Source of the DNA: Diprion similis
Taxonomy: Eukaryota; Arthropoda; Insecta; Hymenoptera; Diprionidae
DNA length: 64,000 bases
Reading direction: 5' to 3'
NCBI RefSeq assembly: GCF_021155765.1
Contig: NC_060112.1
Location: 17,298,001-17,362,000 of the forward strand
Below are positions 53,111 to 64,000 of this stretch, piece by piece. Numbering within the stretch: position 1 is the first letter of the stretch; every line of letters starts with the position of its first letter. A program made the position numbers and the translations under genes. The notes beneath the pieces are model-generated. The model searched no databases. It was given only the letters and a program-made list of their open reading frames with translations, and was not told where the DNA came from.

Positions 53111-54428
53111 TTTCAGCTGACTTATGGGTCAGAATTTGTCCTTCGTACGTTACGTCACGTCTGGTAAAAATAAAAAAAACTACTCAAATTTTGCTGACAT
53201 ATTTATTATTCTATAATTTAAATTACATTTCACATCAACCACTACCGTACACATGGCAACCAAAACTACTTCTACGCAATTGAGGATTAGAGGCTGTTTA
53301 CCACAAAAGAATTCCTTAACCATACTAAAGCGTGATACATTCCAGACTATTTTTTGTCTGAAAACAAGAAAGAAGTACTAAATGCATGCAAATATTTATA
53401 TATGAATATAAACCTTCAATATTTGAAAAAAATATTTGTGATCTGAAAACAAATTTGATGTAGAAAAAATGAAAGATTGTTCAAAACAAGACTAGAAAGA
53501 GAATAATATTTTTATTACAAGCATAACTGACACTACAATGAGTAAAAATAAAACAAATTGGTTAATTTTTTATGTAAAACGAAATACAATAGTAAAATTC
53601 AATTCGGTTCCTCATTGCTAAACAGGATCCAATTTATATAAAATGTATTATTTTAAAGATTTGCAGCAACAGAAGGTTTACTGTGATTCTTGGAACTCAT
53701 TTTAAAACATGAAAATATATTTGGAAAAAATAAACTTGTTTATATGAGCGCTACATGAGAATTACATAACAACAACAACGGAGTAAATGATTTTTGAAGT
53801 GTAGGTTTATTGATAAAAATATTTTCATTGAATTTTAAATTTTGTAATGACATAAAGGATTCACAAAGCTGACAAACACATTTTAACAAATAATATTTTT
53901 CTACACTATTAGTTGTCATTACAACAGCAAATATTCTTTGCCACTCACCACAAACATGCAACAAATTAAACGTGTATTCTTTGTAATCAGTTACTAACAG
54001 AGGAAAAAATTATAAATAAATTGTTGATTGAACGAATAAATTTTTTTTTAAATACCTACGTGACGAAATTTGAACTCTGGGATTAAACACGAGTGATAAT
54101 AATTTATCTGTCGAATGACAAATAATTTAAACGGCAATATACTAATATTGATAATAATTAACAATTTATTAGGTAAAAATCTTCAATTGTTGACGCAAAC
54201 GAGGCTAACCTCGGAAAAAGATGACTCAAAACATAATCGTGTCGGTTTTAAAATTTTTACAATATGGCTGTCGTGAAATAAGATGCCTCTCTCTAACAAC
54301 AAATTGGCTAAGCCAGGGCTAAGCATACATAAACTGTATGCATGAGTAATATTCGCCGAAGAATAGAAAGTAATACGTAATAGCGTATTATCAATTACTA
54401 ATATAGAATATCGGCAGGCTGTAGCGTG

Positions 54429-54602
54429 ATGAGCAGTGACTCAATAAAGCGTCTCAAGAAAAATCTATATGAACAACAAAATGAACGTGCAACAAAACAA
54501 ATGACTTCACAAAGGTACGAGAACAGTGCTCCGAATATTTACGATACGAATATCTCGACATGCAACATTTCTAAACAATCACGTGCTCTGTTCTGTGGAC
54601 AG
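54429..54602 (+). CDS. Unidentified first-exon-like ORF
   Basis: An ATG at 54429 opens 58 codons (MSSDSIKRLKKNLYEQQNER, later ISKQSRALFCGQ) ending at a plausible donor (CAG|gttagt, after 54602); the frame stops 15 bases further on. The product is hydrophilic and coding-like, unlike most frames nearby. I recognise no domain and find no convincing next exon before eggless. It could start a short gene nested in the promoter region, or be chance. Confidence 0.2.
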
Positions 54603-54956
54603 GTTAGTTTAAAGTAAACTGACATGTTCTACAGAGAACAGGAAAATCATTTTTACATATAGAAAAATGGTGAAATCTTTGCGGGAGACGCTGTCGGCAT
54701 GAAAGCCATCACCCCCCCAGGAACGCCTTGAGCACAAGTTTCACATTTCTCGTTAATTTATTGTACACGATACACCACAAGCACCAAATTTCGTGACTAA
54801 TATTATACTAGTGGACTTTGAAGAATAATTTGTCACTCACAAGATTCAGCTCCACTTTATTCTCCTCAAGCTTTCACGTTATATTCGGCAAGAATCCCTT
54901 AAGAAAACATGCGTCCGTCCGAGATTTGCACTCTGGCTAGGGGAGCTCGGTTAAAA

Positions 54957-54992
54957 GGGTGGGGGTAGTAAGACTGGGGGTAGCTTAGGGGA
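54957..54992 (+). other. G-rich run with quadruplex potential
   Basis: Four runs of three to five G (GGG-T-GGGGG-10 bases-GGGGG-7 bases-GGGG) lie within 36 bases, in an otherwise AT-rich region. This meets relaxed G-quadruplex rules (loops 1, 10 and 7). Confidence 0.4.
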
Positions 54993-55458
54993 ACAGTGGC
55001 GCCCACGTTGGATTCTTACGGAGTCAAACGGCATTAAATTATCATAACCAATCATAACTTATATTCGCTTCTCGAGGTGTGTTCGTAAATACGGGATCTC
55101 CGCCGGTCCGCTACTCATCGCGCTTCTGGGCTACTTCTCTGCTTCTGCACTTGCCTAATAATCAATTTTCATACCTTCTACGCTAGTGGAAAAAAGTTCG
55201 AAAACAACAAACCTGTTTAATCAGCATTTGCGTTTGACTATTCGGTTGCCTACTAAAGATCTTGAGGTAATTCGATCACACTTCTAACTAGTTAGACTAT
55301 AAATTGATCTTGGACAAAGTGGAGATTACCCACAAAGATTCCGGGTTAAGGACCAGTGGTTAGAGACGACATTGCCGGAAGGATTTAAGGATGGTCACCT
55401 TGTAAGGTTACCCCATACATGCAGATAGACTGCGAAATCTGTAAACGTGAAGAGGAGC

Positions 55459-55518
55459 TGAAGCTGTGTTAGCGATTCGGTAGCTTTTTTATCAACGGGA
55501 GTCCTCTAACACAGTCTT
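55459..55518. repeat. Short inverted repeat (hairpin)
   Basis: TGAAGCTGTGTTAG pairs with CTAACACAGTCTTCA across a 33-base loop with a single bulge. No gene context; it could be the end of an old mobile element or an RNA hairpin. Confidence 0.4.
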
Positions 55519-55634
55519 CAGTCAACGGAGTCGAGGTGGAGTCAGGTTAGAATTTGGTGCTATAGGAAATAGTTTGTAAAAATTTATTGATACTAAGTTA
55601 TCAGTGCATCTGGATTTCTCAATCCAGCTTTAAC

Positions 55635-55689
55635 TCGACTCCAATTCGACTTCAACTCGATTCAGACCCGACCCTGACTTGATTCTAAA
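55635..55689 (+). repeat. Degenerate 11-bp minisatellite
   Basis: Five consecutive 11-base units: TCGACTCCAAT, TCGACTTCAAC, TCGATTCAGAC, CCGACCCTGAC and TTGATTCTAAA. Similarity falls along the array. Confidence 0.5.
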
Positions 55690-56646
55690 CCCTCGGTGTG
55701 AACGCATTCAACATAACATTAGAATTTGCGTTATGCGACAGCATTCTTATTATCATGCATGTAATGTTCTATAACAATTGATAAACCCATTTAATAATCA
55801 TCAAGAGATATGAGACCGATCACGCATTTGAACTTTGTTTCGTGTTAGAGGGCGCTACGAAATCGGAGACATAATAAACACGAACGTTAGCTCTCTGGAA
55901 GCTTCTCCCTCTGCTTCACTCTGCTTGTGCCAGGCAGCCACTAACAGCAGCCAGGCAGTGCATGCACACATGCATATACTTATAACTATCCGACGAACCT
56001 ACACGCATATACGTATATTGTACCGCGAATGCATCTATTATTCTATTGCGTCCGCGCTAAGCGCTTCATCTACACATTTTACTGCATTTTACTCTGACGC
56101 TTATGACAAATAGATCAAAAAGAATTTCCAATGATTAGTAAAGAATCGTATTGAACTTGTAATTAATAACGTAAATTTATTACGAAAAAGTTTGTACATA
56201 TACATACTGCCGATAGTGATGTTTCAAAACATTAGAACAACGTTTGGTCGTTTCATCCTGTTTCGAAAAGTTAACCTTTAATAAACTAACTAGAAGATAT
56301 TTAATGATATTTCTTAGTAATGTGTCCGTGCGTGCGTGTATTATTTAACAAAATTAATTTCCTTGAAGGTGCATAAAGAGCACCCTCAAGTATTTATTTG
56401 TCAGTTTCAATAGCCCGATATTTACTAACTTCTAACATACAGGCTCATGTAAATCAAGTGTAGCTGAAAAATGTAAGCCTATCTACATAGTATTTTCTGT
56501 TCTGAGCTTCGAAATACTCAAAACTTGAAGGAATTCATCTTCCAAAGATTTTTATCATGTGCGTTATTGAATATTTCTTAAATATTGCCTGTTACAAGAG
56601 CACGAGTTCCACATGCAGCTTACTTTCAGATTGGATTCTTACAATT

Positions 56647-59600
56647 ATGGCTGGAGCTGAAGATATGGAAGTCATTGAGCTTGGTTCTGACGATGAGCAA
56701 CCAGCTGCAAAAAACAGAAAAAATAGATCAGCTAGCAGTTGTAACAACAATTGTATTAATTTCAAATGCAAGTCTGGAATAAATATGAAATCGGCACCTT
56801 CATTTGCTTGTATATTTTATGGTTCAGCTGCAACAAAAAAAAAGAAACGATTCATATGTGAAGCATGCTTAGATGCTGCGCTCAGTCATCAAGAGGTCAG
56901 TCTTACTCCTCACCTTCAATTATGACCTCAAGTCGATTTACTTTAAAGTTTAGTTTTGTTAAACCACAAGTACAGATAAAATTTGTCATTAAAAACTAGA
57001 TACACAGAAAAAAGTAATTCCAAAACAATTCCAGCTTTTGGACTTTCAGATGTTTCAATTCTGTCATGTAATGTATATAAGTCTTAGCTGCGGAGTTATA
57101 TTTGCCTTGGTTTTCAGAATCTAGTGGATTGCCTTTTGAATCGGAAGCCACTTTTGGAATGTGATTTCCCAGATCACACTATGGAAGTAGAAATATCAGA
57201 TAGTGATGATTCGGACAATGATGAAGTCAATGGGCCAAAGGAGGAAGGTAGCATACTGGAATGTCTGATTTTCCAATTTGAAAAAAAATTCCGCAATCGA
57301 AGTAATTGATTTTTCAGATTCAGCATTATTTTCGAAATTTTTCAGATGACTATATACCTGAGGATGTTCTGCTAGACATGGAAGAAAAGATGGAGAGTGC
57401 TTTGTCAATGATTATTAAAAAGTATGATATCGACTACCAAATCGAACAAGCTAATGCTGTATTGAAGCAACAGTGGAATAAGATTGATGGTAAGTTCTTG
57501 CGAGTTAAACTTGAAGAACCTTGAAATCTAATGTATTTCCAATGATTTTATTTAGTATCAATATCACAGTGCTACTACTTAATTATTTATTGATATGAAC
57601 GAACAAACCGCTTGTAGGAACCAATGAAAAAATAGACAAAAGTTTATCGAAAATGATGTGTGAACTGGACAAGTTGCGGAACGGTCTGTATGAAGAGTTC
57701 AAACCACAGATTAAAATGCTTCAAGAGATTGATCTAGATTCAGAATCTACGGAAACTCCTAACTATCCACTTGTCGCAACGAAGAAAGTCACACAAATGC
57801 GCGCTCCACCAGTTCCAGTTTCTGACAGTCAACCAGAAATTTTACCACTCGATGGAATCGAGACTCAATTAGTTGTAGTCGATTTGCCACCTGCTGGTCA
57901 ACTCATTAAACCCATGCCAGATGTTGGGGATCTAGTATATATCATGAAACACCCACTGATGTCATGGGTTAAGGGGAGGGTATGTAAAGCAAGGCATGGC
58001 TAAATTTTTTTGAAACATTCATGAGTTTAACCTCAACAGTGATGATTGTTCTAAGTTTGATATATCTTCATGACGTCAAGTCTCCAAACTCCCAACAATT
58101 TACAAAACCTTTAGCTGTTATAATCACACTGGAACGTACATATTGATATGCAGATCCAATCGGTGCAATCGCAAAGCCCTTCGCAGTACCGTGTTAAAAT
58201 ATTAACAAAGAAGAACAATTCCGTGGTAAAAACAGTGATGGGTACACAGCTTGCACTAGCAATACCTAGTTCTGTTCTTATACCTGTTGGTACTAGAATT
58301 GTTGCCATTTTCAAAGATGTGAATGCCTGCGGATACTATAGTGGAGTGATTGCAGAACCACCTAAATCCACAAATAAGTACAGGTAGGAGTGCAATCAAT
58401 GATCATGATAAGAGGAGAGTCGATGAAAGACAAACTTTTTTATCTTTTCAAAGTTTTTGATTTGTGCATCTAAAAGATGACTTGAATCCATTAATCTCTG
58501 AATTCATTGGACAGGTACTTGGTTTTCTTCGATGATGGATATGCTCAATATGTTATTCATAAACATATCCTGATAGTAAATGAATGGTCTTCTCGAGTAT
58601 GGGAAGACGTGCCAAAAGAATCTCGGGAGTTTGTAAAGAAGTACATGGAATCGTATCCTGAGAGGCCAATGGTTAAGTTACAACCTGGCCAGGTGGTAAA
58701 GACTGAATGGAACGCAAAATGGTGGATTGCAAAAGTGATGCAAATTGATGCGAGTTTAGTGCAAATGTATTTTAATGCAGATGGAAGAACGGAGTGGATT
58801 TATAGAGGTTCTGCAAGGTTGGGTCCTCTCTATGACGAATTACTTAAGGCGAACCTCAGACAGCATGGCCATCATGCTTCTCTTAACAACGCCAGTCATC
58901 GCTTTCCACCTGCTACAAATGTGAGTACCAGTATGAATCTGCACATTTCCACCTTACATTGGACATATTTTTCAGCGTAATAGTCTCCCCTATGTGGAAT
59001 ATACATCGTTTAACATCGAACCAGATGACGAAGCACAGTCTGGAAATCAAAAATCACAAAAAATTGTAGAAATACAAACCAGTGCAGGTGCCATTAGCGT
59101 TCCTGCAAATACGACAGCTGCAATACAAGCCCCAACTCAGACACGCGCTGTTGCTAGAAAAAGCACCAGTAAAAAGCAACCCGTTATTGAGACTGCCAAT
59201 GTACCTGTTACTATTAATACTGGAACTGGAAGTAATACAAAACCTTCGCATAGTATTGTCGTAAGTTATGATGAAACTTTGTCATTTTAATGAAAGATGT
59301 GTCTGATCCAAGAGTTTTATCAAGTCACAAATATGCAGTATGTTCCTCCAATAATGAAGTATTATTTTGGCAGTATTATCAAACGCAAAATAAGATTCCG
59401 ACTCGCAAATATGTACCCCACAAGTGTGGATCAAAGTGCGTTGAAGGAATAATATCTTATACACCTGACAATCTCCGTGGCTATTCGCCTCTTTCAATAC
59501 CATTGCTTTGTGGCTGGAACCGACAACTATGCAAATTCCCAAAATTGAAAAAGATAATACTTTATCAAGCTCCATGTGGGATCCGTCTCCGTACAATAGA

Positions 59601-61503
59601 AGAATTGCACCAATACCTGCGGGTCACTGGCAGTCCTATGTCCGTGGACTTGTTTGATTTCGATTGCTGGGTCCACTGCCTAGCCGAGTTCGTGTTGGAC
59701 AAATGTTTTGTCAATATTAAGGTACATATTACATCAATAAGTACAAGTAAAACTGTAGATATAACTTACAAATTTCTGCAATAGTTTATAAATCATAGAA
59801 TTGCGAATTTTTATTGAAATTTATACAAATTTCCCTTCTTAGGATCTCAGCTATGGCGTTGAAAATGTATTAATCCCATGTGTAAATGAATTGGATCATG
59901 CCTTGCCTGACGCCATCAGATACAGTACGCAAAGGCAACCGACGGAAGGTGTCAATTTAAACTTGGATCCAGAATTTTTGTGTGGATGTGACTGCGAAGA
60001 TGATTGTCAAGTATGTATAAGAAAAACATGGAATGAGGATTCTCAAATCCAAATTCATTACCTTCCATATGCTCAAGTGATGAAAAAAGTACTGAAATTT
60101 TGTTTCCAGGATAAAGAGAAATGTGCATGCTGGCAATTGACTATACAGGGAGCTACCCTGGGCGGGAGAGTCCCCGACACTGCTGTTGGTTACGTTTATA
60201 AAAGATTGCCTGAAGCTGTAGCAACGGGCATCTACGAATGTAATTCACGATGTAAATGCTCCGTAAAAACCTGCCTCAACAGAGTGGTTCAACACCCCCT
60301 TACTCTAAAATTACAAGTGTTCAAAACAGGGTCGCGGGGCTGGGGAATAAGGTGTTTGAACGATATACCACTTGGATCATTTATTTGCATTTATGCAGGA
60401 ACCCTGCTTACGGAACAGGTATATTACTTTAATTCATACCTAATATGAGAGTAAAATTTGGTAATATAGAAATTATACGCCGATTTATAAACGATTCATC
60501 TTACAGGGTGCTAACGAAGGAGGCAAAAATTATGGAGACGAATATCTTGCTGAACTGGATTACGTCGAGGCAGTGGAAGGGATTAAAGAGGGTTATGAAA
60601 GCGACGTCGTGGATCCAGATGTACAAAACGATACTGCGGATGAAAGTGGCAGAAAATCAAATGCCGTGAGTGAAGAAGATGAGGAACCAGCGAAGGAAAC
60701 TCTCGACTCTGATGAAGACTTTAACATAGGAAAAAATATTGATATTAATATGGACCCAGCTTCATCCATTAGGTGAGAAACTTCGCAGTAATCATAGTTT
60801 GACTAACGTATGCATATACATGTGTGAACACGATTAATATCTCGATATAATACGTTTTATCAGGAAACGGTTGAGAAAACGGAAGAAGAATGAAAGAGAA
60901 GATCAAGGTGGATCAGAAGAAACTAGCGAAGATGGCAGTGTGACTAAGGATTCCGAAAATGCTGTTTCAAAACCTATAGTCGTTTCTCAAAATGGAAAAG
61001 TAGATTGTGATCTTATTACTATAAGTGACGATGATGAAGACATTAGAAGAGAGCCAAGCAGGTTTGAACCAAGCGTAAAACCAGCTCAATTAAGTTCCTC
61101 TCAGTCAAAATCCGTGAGAGAATATTTCGGTGAAGACGAGGCTGTGTATATCATGGATGCAAAGACAACAGGAAATATTGGACGATACCTTAATGTAAGT
61201 TCTGTATAGTATCAGTCTTGTTAAATTTTATACCTATTCGGTACTCCCCGATTTCAAATGCAACTCTTGATATTTTATTCTATTTCTTATTTTCAGCACT
61301 CTTGTGATCCCAACGTATTTGTGCAAAATGTATTCGTAGATACTCATGATGTCCGATTTCCTTGGGTTGCATTCTTTGCCCTTAACTATATACGATCGGG
61401 TCAAGAACTTACCTGGAACTATAATTACGACGTAGGAAGTATTCCCGGAAAAGTAATCATATGCAGATGTGGAAGCTCTAATTGCAGAGGTCGTCTTTTG
61501 TAA
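56647..61503 (+). CDS. egg: Histone-lysine N-methyltransferase eggless (SETDB1 orthologue)
   Basis: H3K9 methyltransferase for heterochromatin and transposon silencing. Thirteen coding exons join in frame to 1144 codons: 56647-56895, 57118-57247, 57346-57489, 57618-57979, 58154-58383, 58515-58920, 58976-59260, 59374-59721, 59843-60010, 60110-60418, 60507-60772, 60864-61194, 61297-61503. Order: acidic N-terminus and a Cys-rich patch; a possible coiled coil (about 130-172); Tudor repeats (about 270-475; [40 protein letters not shown]); methyl-CpG-binding-like domain (about 640-705, with [11 protein letters not shown] before it); pre-SET cysteines ([21 protein letters not shown]); a split SET domain, first half [20 protein letters not shown], then an acidic/basic insert of about 170 residues typical of SETDB1, second half [17 protein letters not shown] and ELTWNYNYD; post-[16 protein letters not shown]. 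The NHSCDPN and catalytic-Tyr regions are intact. Exon 8's start (59374) is the least certain border. AATAAA is at 61705-61710. Confidence 0.96.
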
Positions 61504-62400
61504 ATTTATCTAATGTAAGACAAAGATTCCTTACATCATTTTTTATTCGTCTACTCGATAGCTCAACAACTCTTTCAAGTGACAAAACATCACAGTACTG
61601 AATAATCACTTGATCTGAATTTTACTGCGGCTATAGCACTTAGTCTCCTTCAATTCCAATGTAAAATGTTATCGAGAATTTTAACTTCAGTGTTATGAGT
61701 CAATAATAAAGAGTATTTGGTTTTTAGAATGTACAATACAAAACAAAGTGGCTATATAATTTTTTTTGAAAATTATTACCAATTAACAATCCTTCGTGTA
61801 GGATGTCTAAGAAATACTGTCAATAGTTAGAGGTCAGTTTTAATTTAATCAATATTATAGCGCAAATATCTTTTTTATTATTAAAAATACGAAGTACATC
61901 AATAAAGCGTACTATTATAACTTGTACACGTAGCTAATTGTTCTCATCTTGAAGCTATAGGTTGAATAAAATAGCAAACCTAATCAGCGAGATTAAATAA
62001 CACATTCAACAGATAAAAATTCCGTCGCGTTTAACAATAGAACTAATGCAAGTAATTTAACCATTGGTCAAAGCACATAGATAGTTACTTGGAGGCGTCA
62101 CTTAAAATGTTAAAATTATAATTTTTTATCAAAATTAGGCAATATTTGTATAGGTATGCCAAAATAATTGACAGGTTTTTCTTTTAGATAAACTCGTTGT
62201 GGATATTTCAGTAAACTCTACACCAGCATAAAAAATAATATATTATATAATCCTAATATTAGCGCTCATCTACCCTTCTTTAGAATACATAAAGTAATCT
62301 ACAGCAATTTGACATGCTAAAAGTGAATAAAAGCAATGGTAATCTCCTATGAGGAACATAAAAATCTAAAATTAAAACTTGACGATTATTTGATTTGATG
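61504..62400. terminator. Convergent 3' ends of eggless and myotrophin
   Basis: The 897 bases hold both 3' UTRs. Eggless has AATAAA at 61705-61710, about 200 bases past its stop. For myotrophin the nearest clear signal on the minus strand is the TTTATT at 61874-61879, about 520 bases past its stop, so the two transcripts may end within about 170 bases of each other. No other gene is seen. Confidence 0.5.
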
Positions 62401-63901
62401 CTAGTGAGATTTGAGCAGCTGTTTGATTTCGTCCTTCTCAGCTGCCTCAATGTAACTCGTGCCATCTGGTGTCGAACCATCAGGATTTGCCCCTCTTTCG
62501 AGTAACAACTTCACACAATTCGTGTGTCCTTCCCAAATTGCTGCTAAAAGAGTTGTAATTCCGTGTTTGTCTGTTGCCTGTATAATTTATAACATTATTA
62601 GCGCTATATCACATCACTTTTATAATTACACTATGATTGTTTCTTGCATTCATTAACTGATACACCAGGTTTTTCCAGAGCTAGGATAAAGCTAAACTTG
62701 ACAAATCTGTAGTGAAAGTGCAGATTAGTAAATTTTTTTATGGAAGATTTTGTCTTTACATCTCAGGGCTGAATCCCCTCTTGGTAATTATGGTATCAAT
62801 CAGCACTAATCATCCATGGTGAGAATGAAGAAAATATCAATCATGTAAGACCTTAATAATTTTTGCCAACCACTTTTCAGGGAAATGACAATATTCAAAC
62901 AATAAAAATTTACATGCCGGATTACTTGCAGAGCTATAACGTTTTCTGAGATATGGCTTAATCTAAAATTAAAAAATATTATTCCTATAAGTCTGATCTA
63001 TCAGAATCGGGGATTTGCTGATTAATTAAATACTGCTTAGATATTCAGTACCCTCATGGAAGTAGAAAGAAGAATGTAGTAAACTTACATTTGCATCAGC
63101 TCCCTTTTCCAAAAGATATCTGAGCACGTCACCTTGGCCATAATCAGCAGCATAATGTAACGGTGTTCTCCCATCAATCATTTGATTCACGTCTATATCC
63201 TGCCATTAATAACATCATATTACGATCATAGTATTATAGTAACGTGTCTTTCAATTAAAACTTATTTTCTGTAATAGTAAGTCATCATGTTATTAAATAA
63301 AAATTAAGGCTTGCCAAAGATTGCTGATTGGAATTAAAATTTTGTGAAGCTCATGAAGTGGTTGGTATTCAAATAGAATGAAGATTAACACGCGGCCAAA
63401 CAGTGCAGATTTCTTTATACCCTGACAACGTGACTATTGTATGCGGTTGCTTCTGAGATGTACTAGAAAACATGTTCTACATTTAATGACGGAGTGGCCA
63501 GAAAAATAAACCTGTGTATGAATGAGTTGAAAATTCAAGAACTTTGCAATGTCGAACATACGGATAGTCAAATAGTGACAGATTTGAGAGAAACCCGCTA
63601 TTCGTAAAGGTCAAGGAACGCCTGCGATTACCGATAATTCTGACAACCAACTTGGAGTATTATCAGGATGACAGATGAAGAAATGAGCTCAGCTACTGAC
63701 GTGAAAATGTTATTCTGGCTTGTGAAATGATCAACTCATAGAATAAAGCTATCAAATTCAAATAGCGGGACAGAAATTGACAGCTAAGATGAAATTAAAT
63801 AAATTGTTTGCAGTGGTAAATGTCACACGAACCTTGTTCTCGACAATGTCCCGTACTTGATCAAGATCCCCGTTTTTGATCCCCCAAACCAGTTCGCTCA
63901 T
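62401..63901 (-). CDS. Mtpn: Myotrophin homologue, small ankyrin-repeat protein
   Basis: Three exons, 63833-63901, 63089-63199 and 62401-62577, join in phase 0 to give 118 codons, the length of vertebrate myotrophin. The start MSELVWGIKNGDLDQVRDIV aligns with the family's WALKNGDLDEVKDYV. Ankyrin repeats follow: MIDGRTPLHYAADYGQGDVL, ITTLLAAIWEGHTNCVKLLL and a short C-terminal helix pair ending KDEIKQLLKSH. Myotrophin (V-1) binds actin capping protein and limits capping of filament ends, in the cytoplasm; that role is carried over from the family. The donor of exon 1 (AAG|gttcgt) is weak but is the only one that gives the expected join. The gene is tail to tail with eggless, and its promoter would lie in the last 100 bases of the window or beyond. 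Confidence 0.92.
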
Positions 63902-64000
63902 TTTAATTGTTGTTTAATAACAATTCTGAAATATCGCAAAAAATACTGCGGAATATGTATTTAAGATTTTTGAAACCGCTTGTCACTCAACATGAAATGA

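Larger units (their letters stand above)
53111..56628. other. Head-to-head region between the BTB-psq and eggless genes
   Basis: A 3.5-kb region that should hold promoters and untranslated 5' exons of two divergent genes. An acceptor (cttactttcag) at 56629 shows that eggless has at least one upstream untranslated exon. Other contents are listed separately: an orphan exon-like frame (54429-54602), a G-rich run (54957-54992), a hairpin (55459-55518) and a degenerate 11-bp minisatellite (55635-55689). Confidence 0.45.

Noticed and set aside
1-64000. CRISPR arrays, bacterial operons or a prokaryotic system
   Set aside because: No regularly spaced direct repeats are visible, and the genes have spliceosomal introns and animal families.

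Overview
The window looks like nuclear DNA of an insect. It is AT-rich and full of short tandem repeats, with GT-AG introns in every gene. It also has a short TTAGG-type array (the common insect telomere unit) and insect-type gene families: BTB-psq and MADF-BESS. A hymenopteran, perhaps a sawfly, fits the intron sizes and repeat style, but that is inference; no marker here fixes the species.

Layout. 1-435: 5' coding exon of a CD36/scavenger-receptor class B gene on the minus strand, running off the left edge, with a TATA box at 720-728. 436-28431: about 28 kb with no gene I can defend, holding repeats, a few untested ORFs and one possible distal promoter/5' exon (12.7-13.5 kb). 28432-35581: two complete, tandem, same-strand copies of the complex I 49 kDa subunit gene (ND-49/NDUFS2), each with four exons and 467 codons. 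36086-37061: a MADF-BESS type regulator, divergent from the second ND-49 copy across a 504-bp shared promoter with a perfect DRE motif. 39353-41292: an ankyrin-repeat/SOCS-box protein (minus). 44.5-44.8 kb: a GC-rich promoter-like block. 44.8-51 kb: a gene-poor stretch. 51020-53110: a BTB-psq transcription factor (minus). 56647-61503: a 13-exon SETDB1/eggless histone H3K9 methyltransferase (plus). 62401-63901: a 118-aa myotrophin homologue (minus), tail to tail with eggless.

The genes do not form one pathway; this is a normal metazoan gene neighbourhood. The most interesting feature is the ND-49 pair. Both copies are intact and keep the same exon lengths and intron phases, but nucleotide divergence differs greatly by exon. 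By hand count it is about 30% in exon 1, 3/425 in exon 2, 80/472 in exon 3 and 17/406 in exon 4, while the introns I compared do not align by eye. That pattern suggests ectopic gene conversion acting on an old duplicate pair. A 352-bp near-palindromic element with TA target-site duplication sits in intron 1 of one copy only.

I joined exons by eye from reading frame plus GT/AG signals. UTRs, transcription starts and promoters are predictions. No database search was run.
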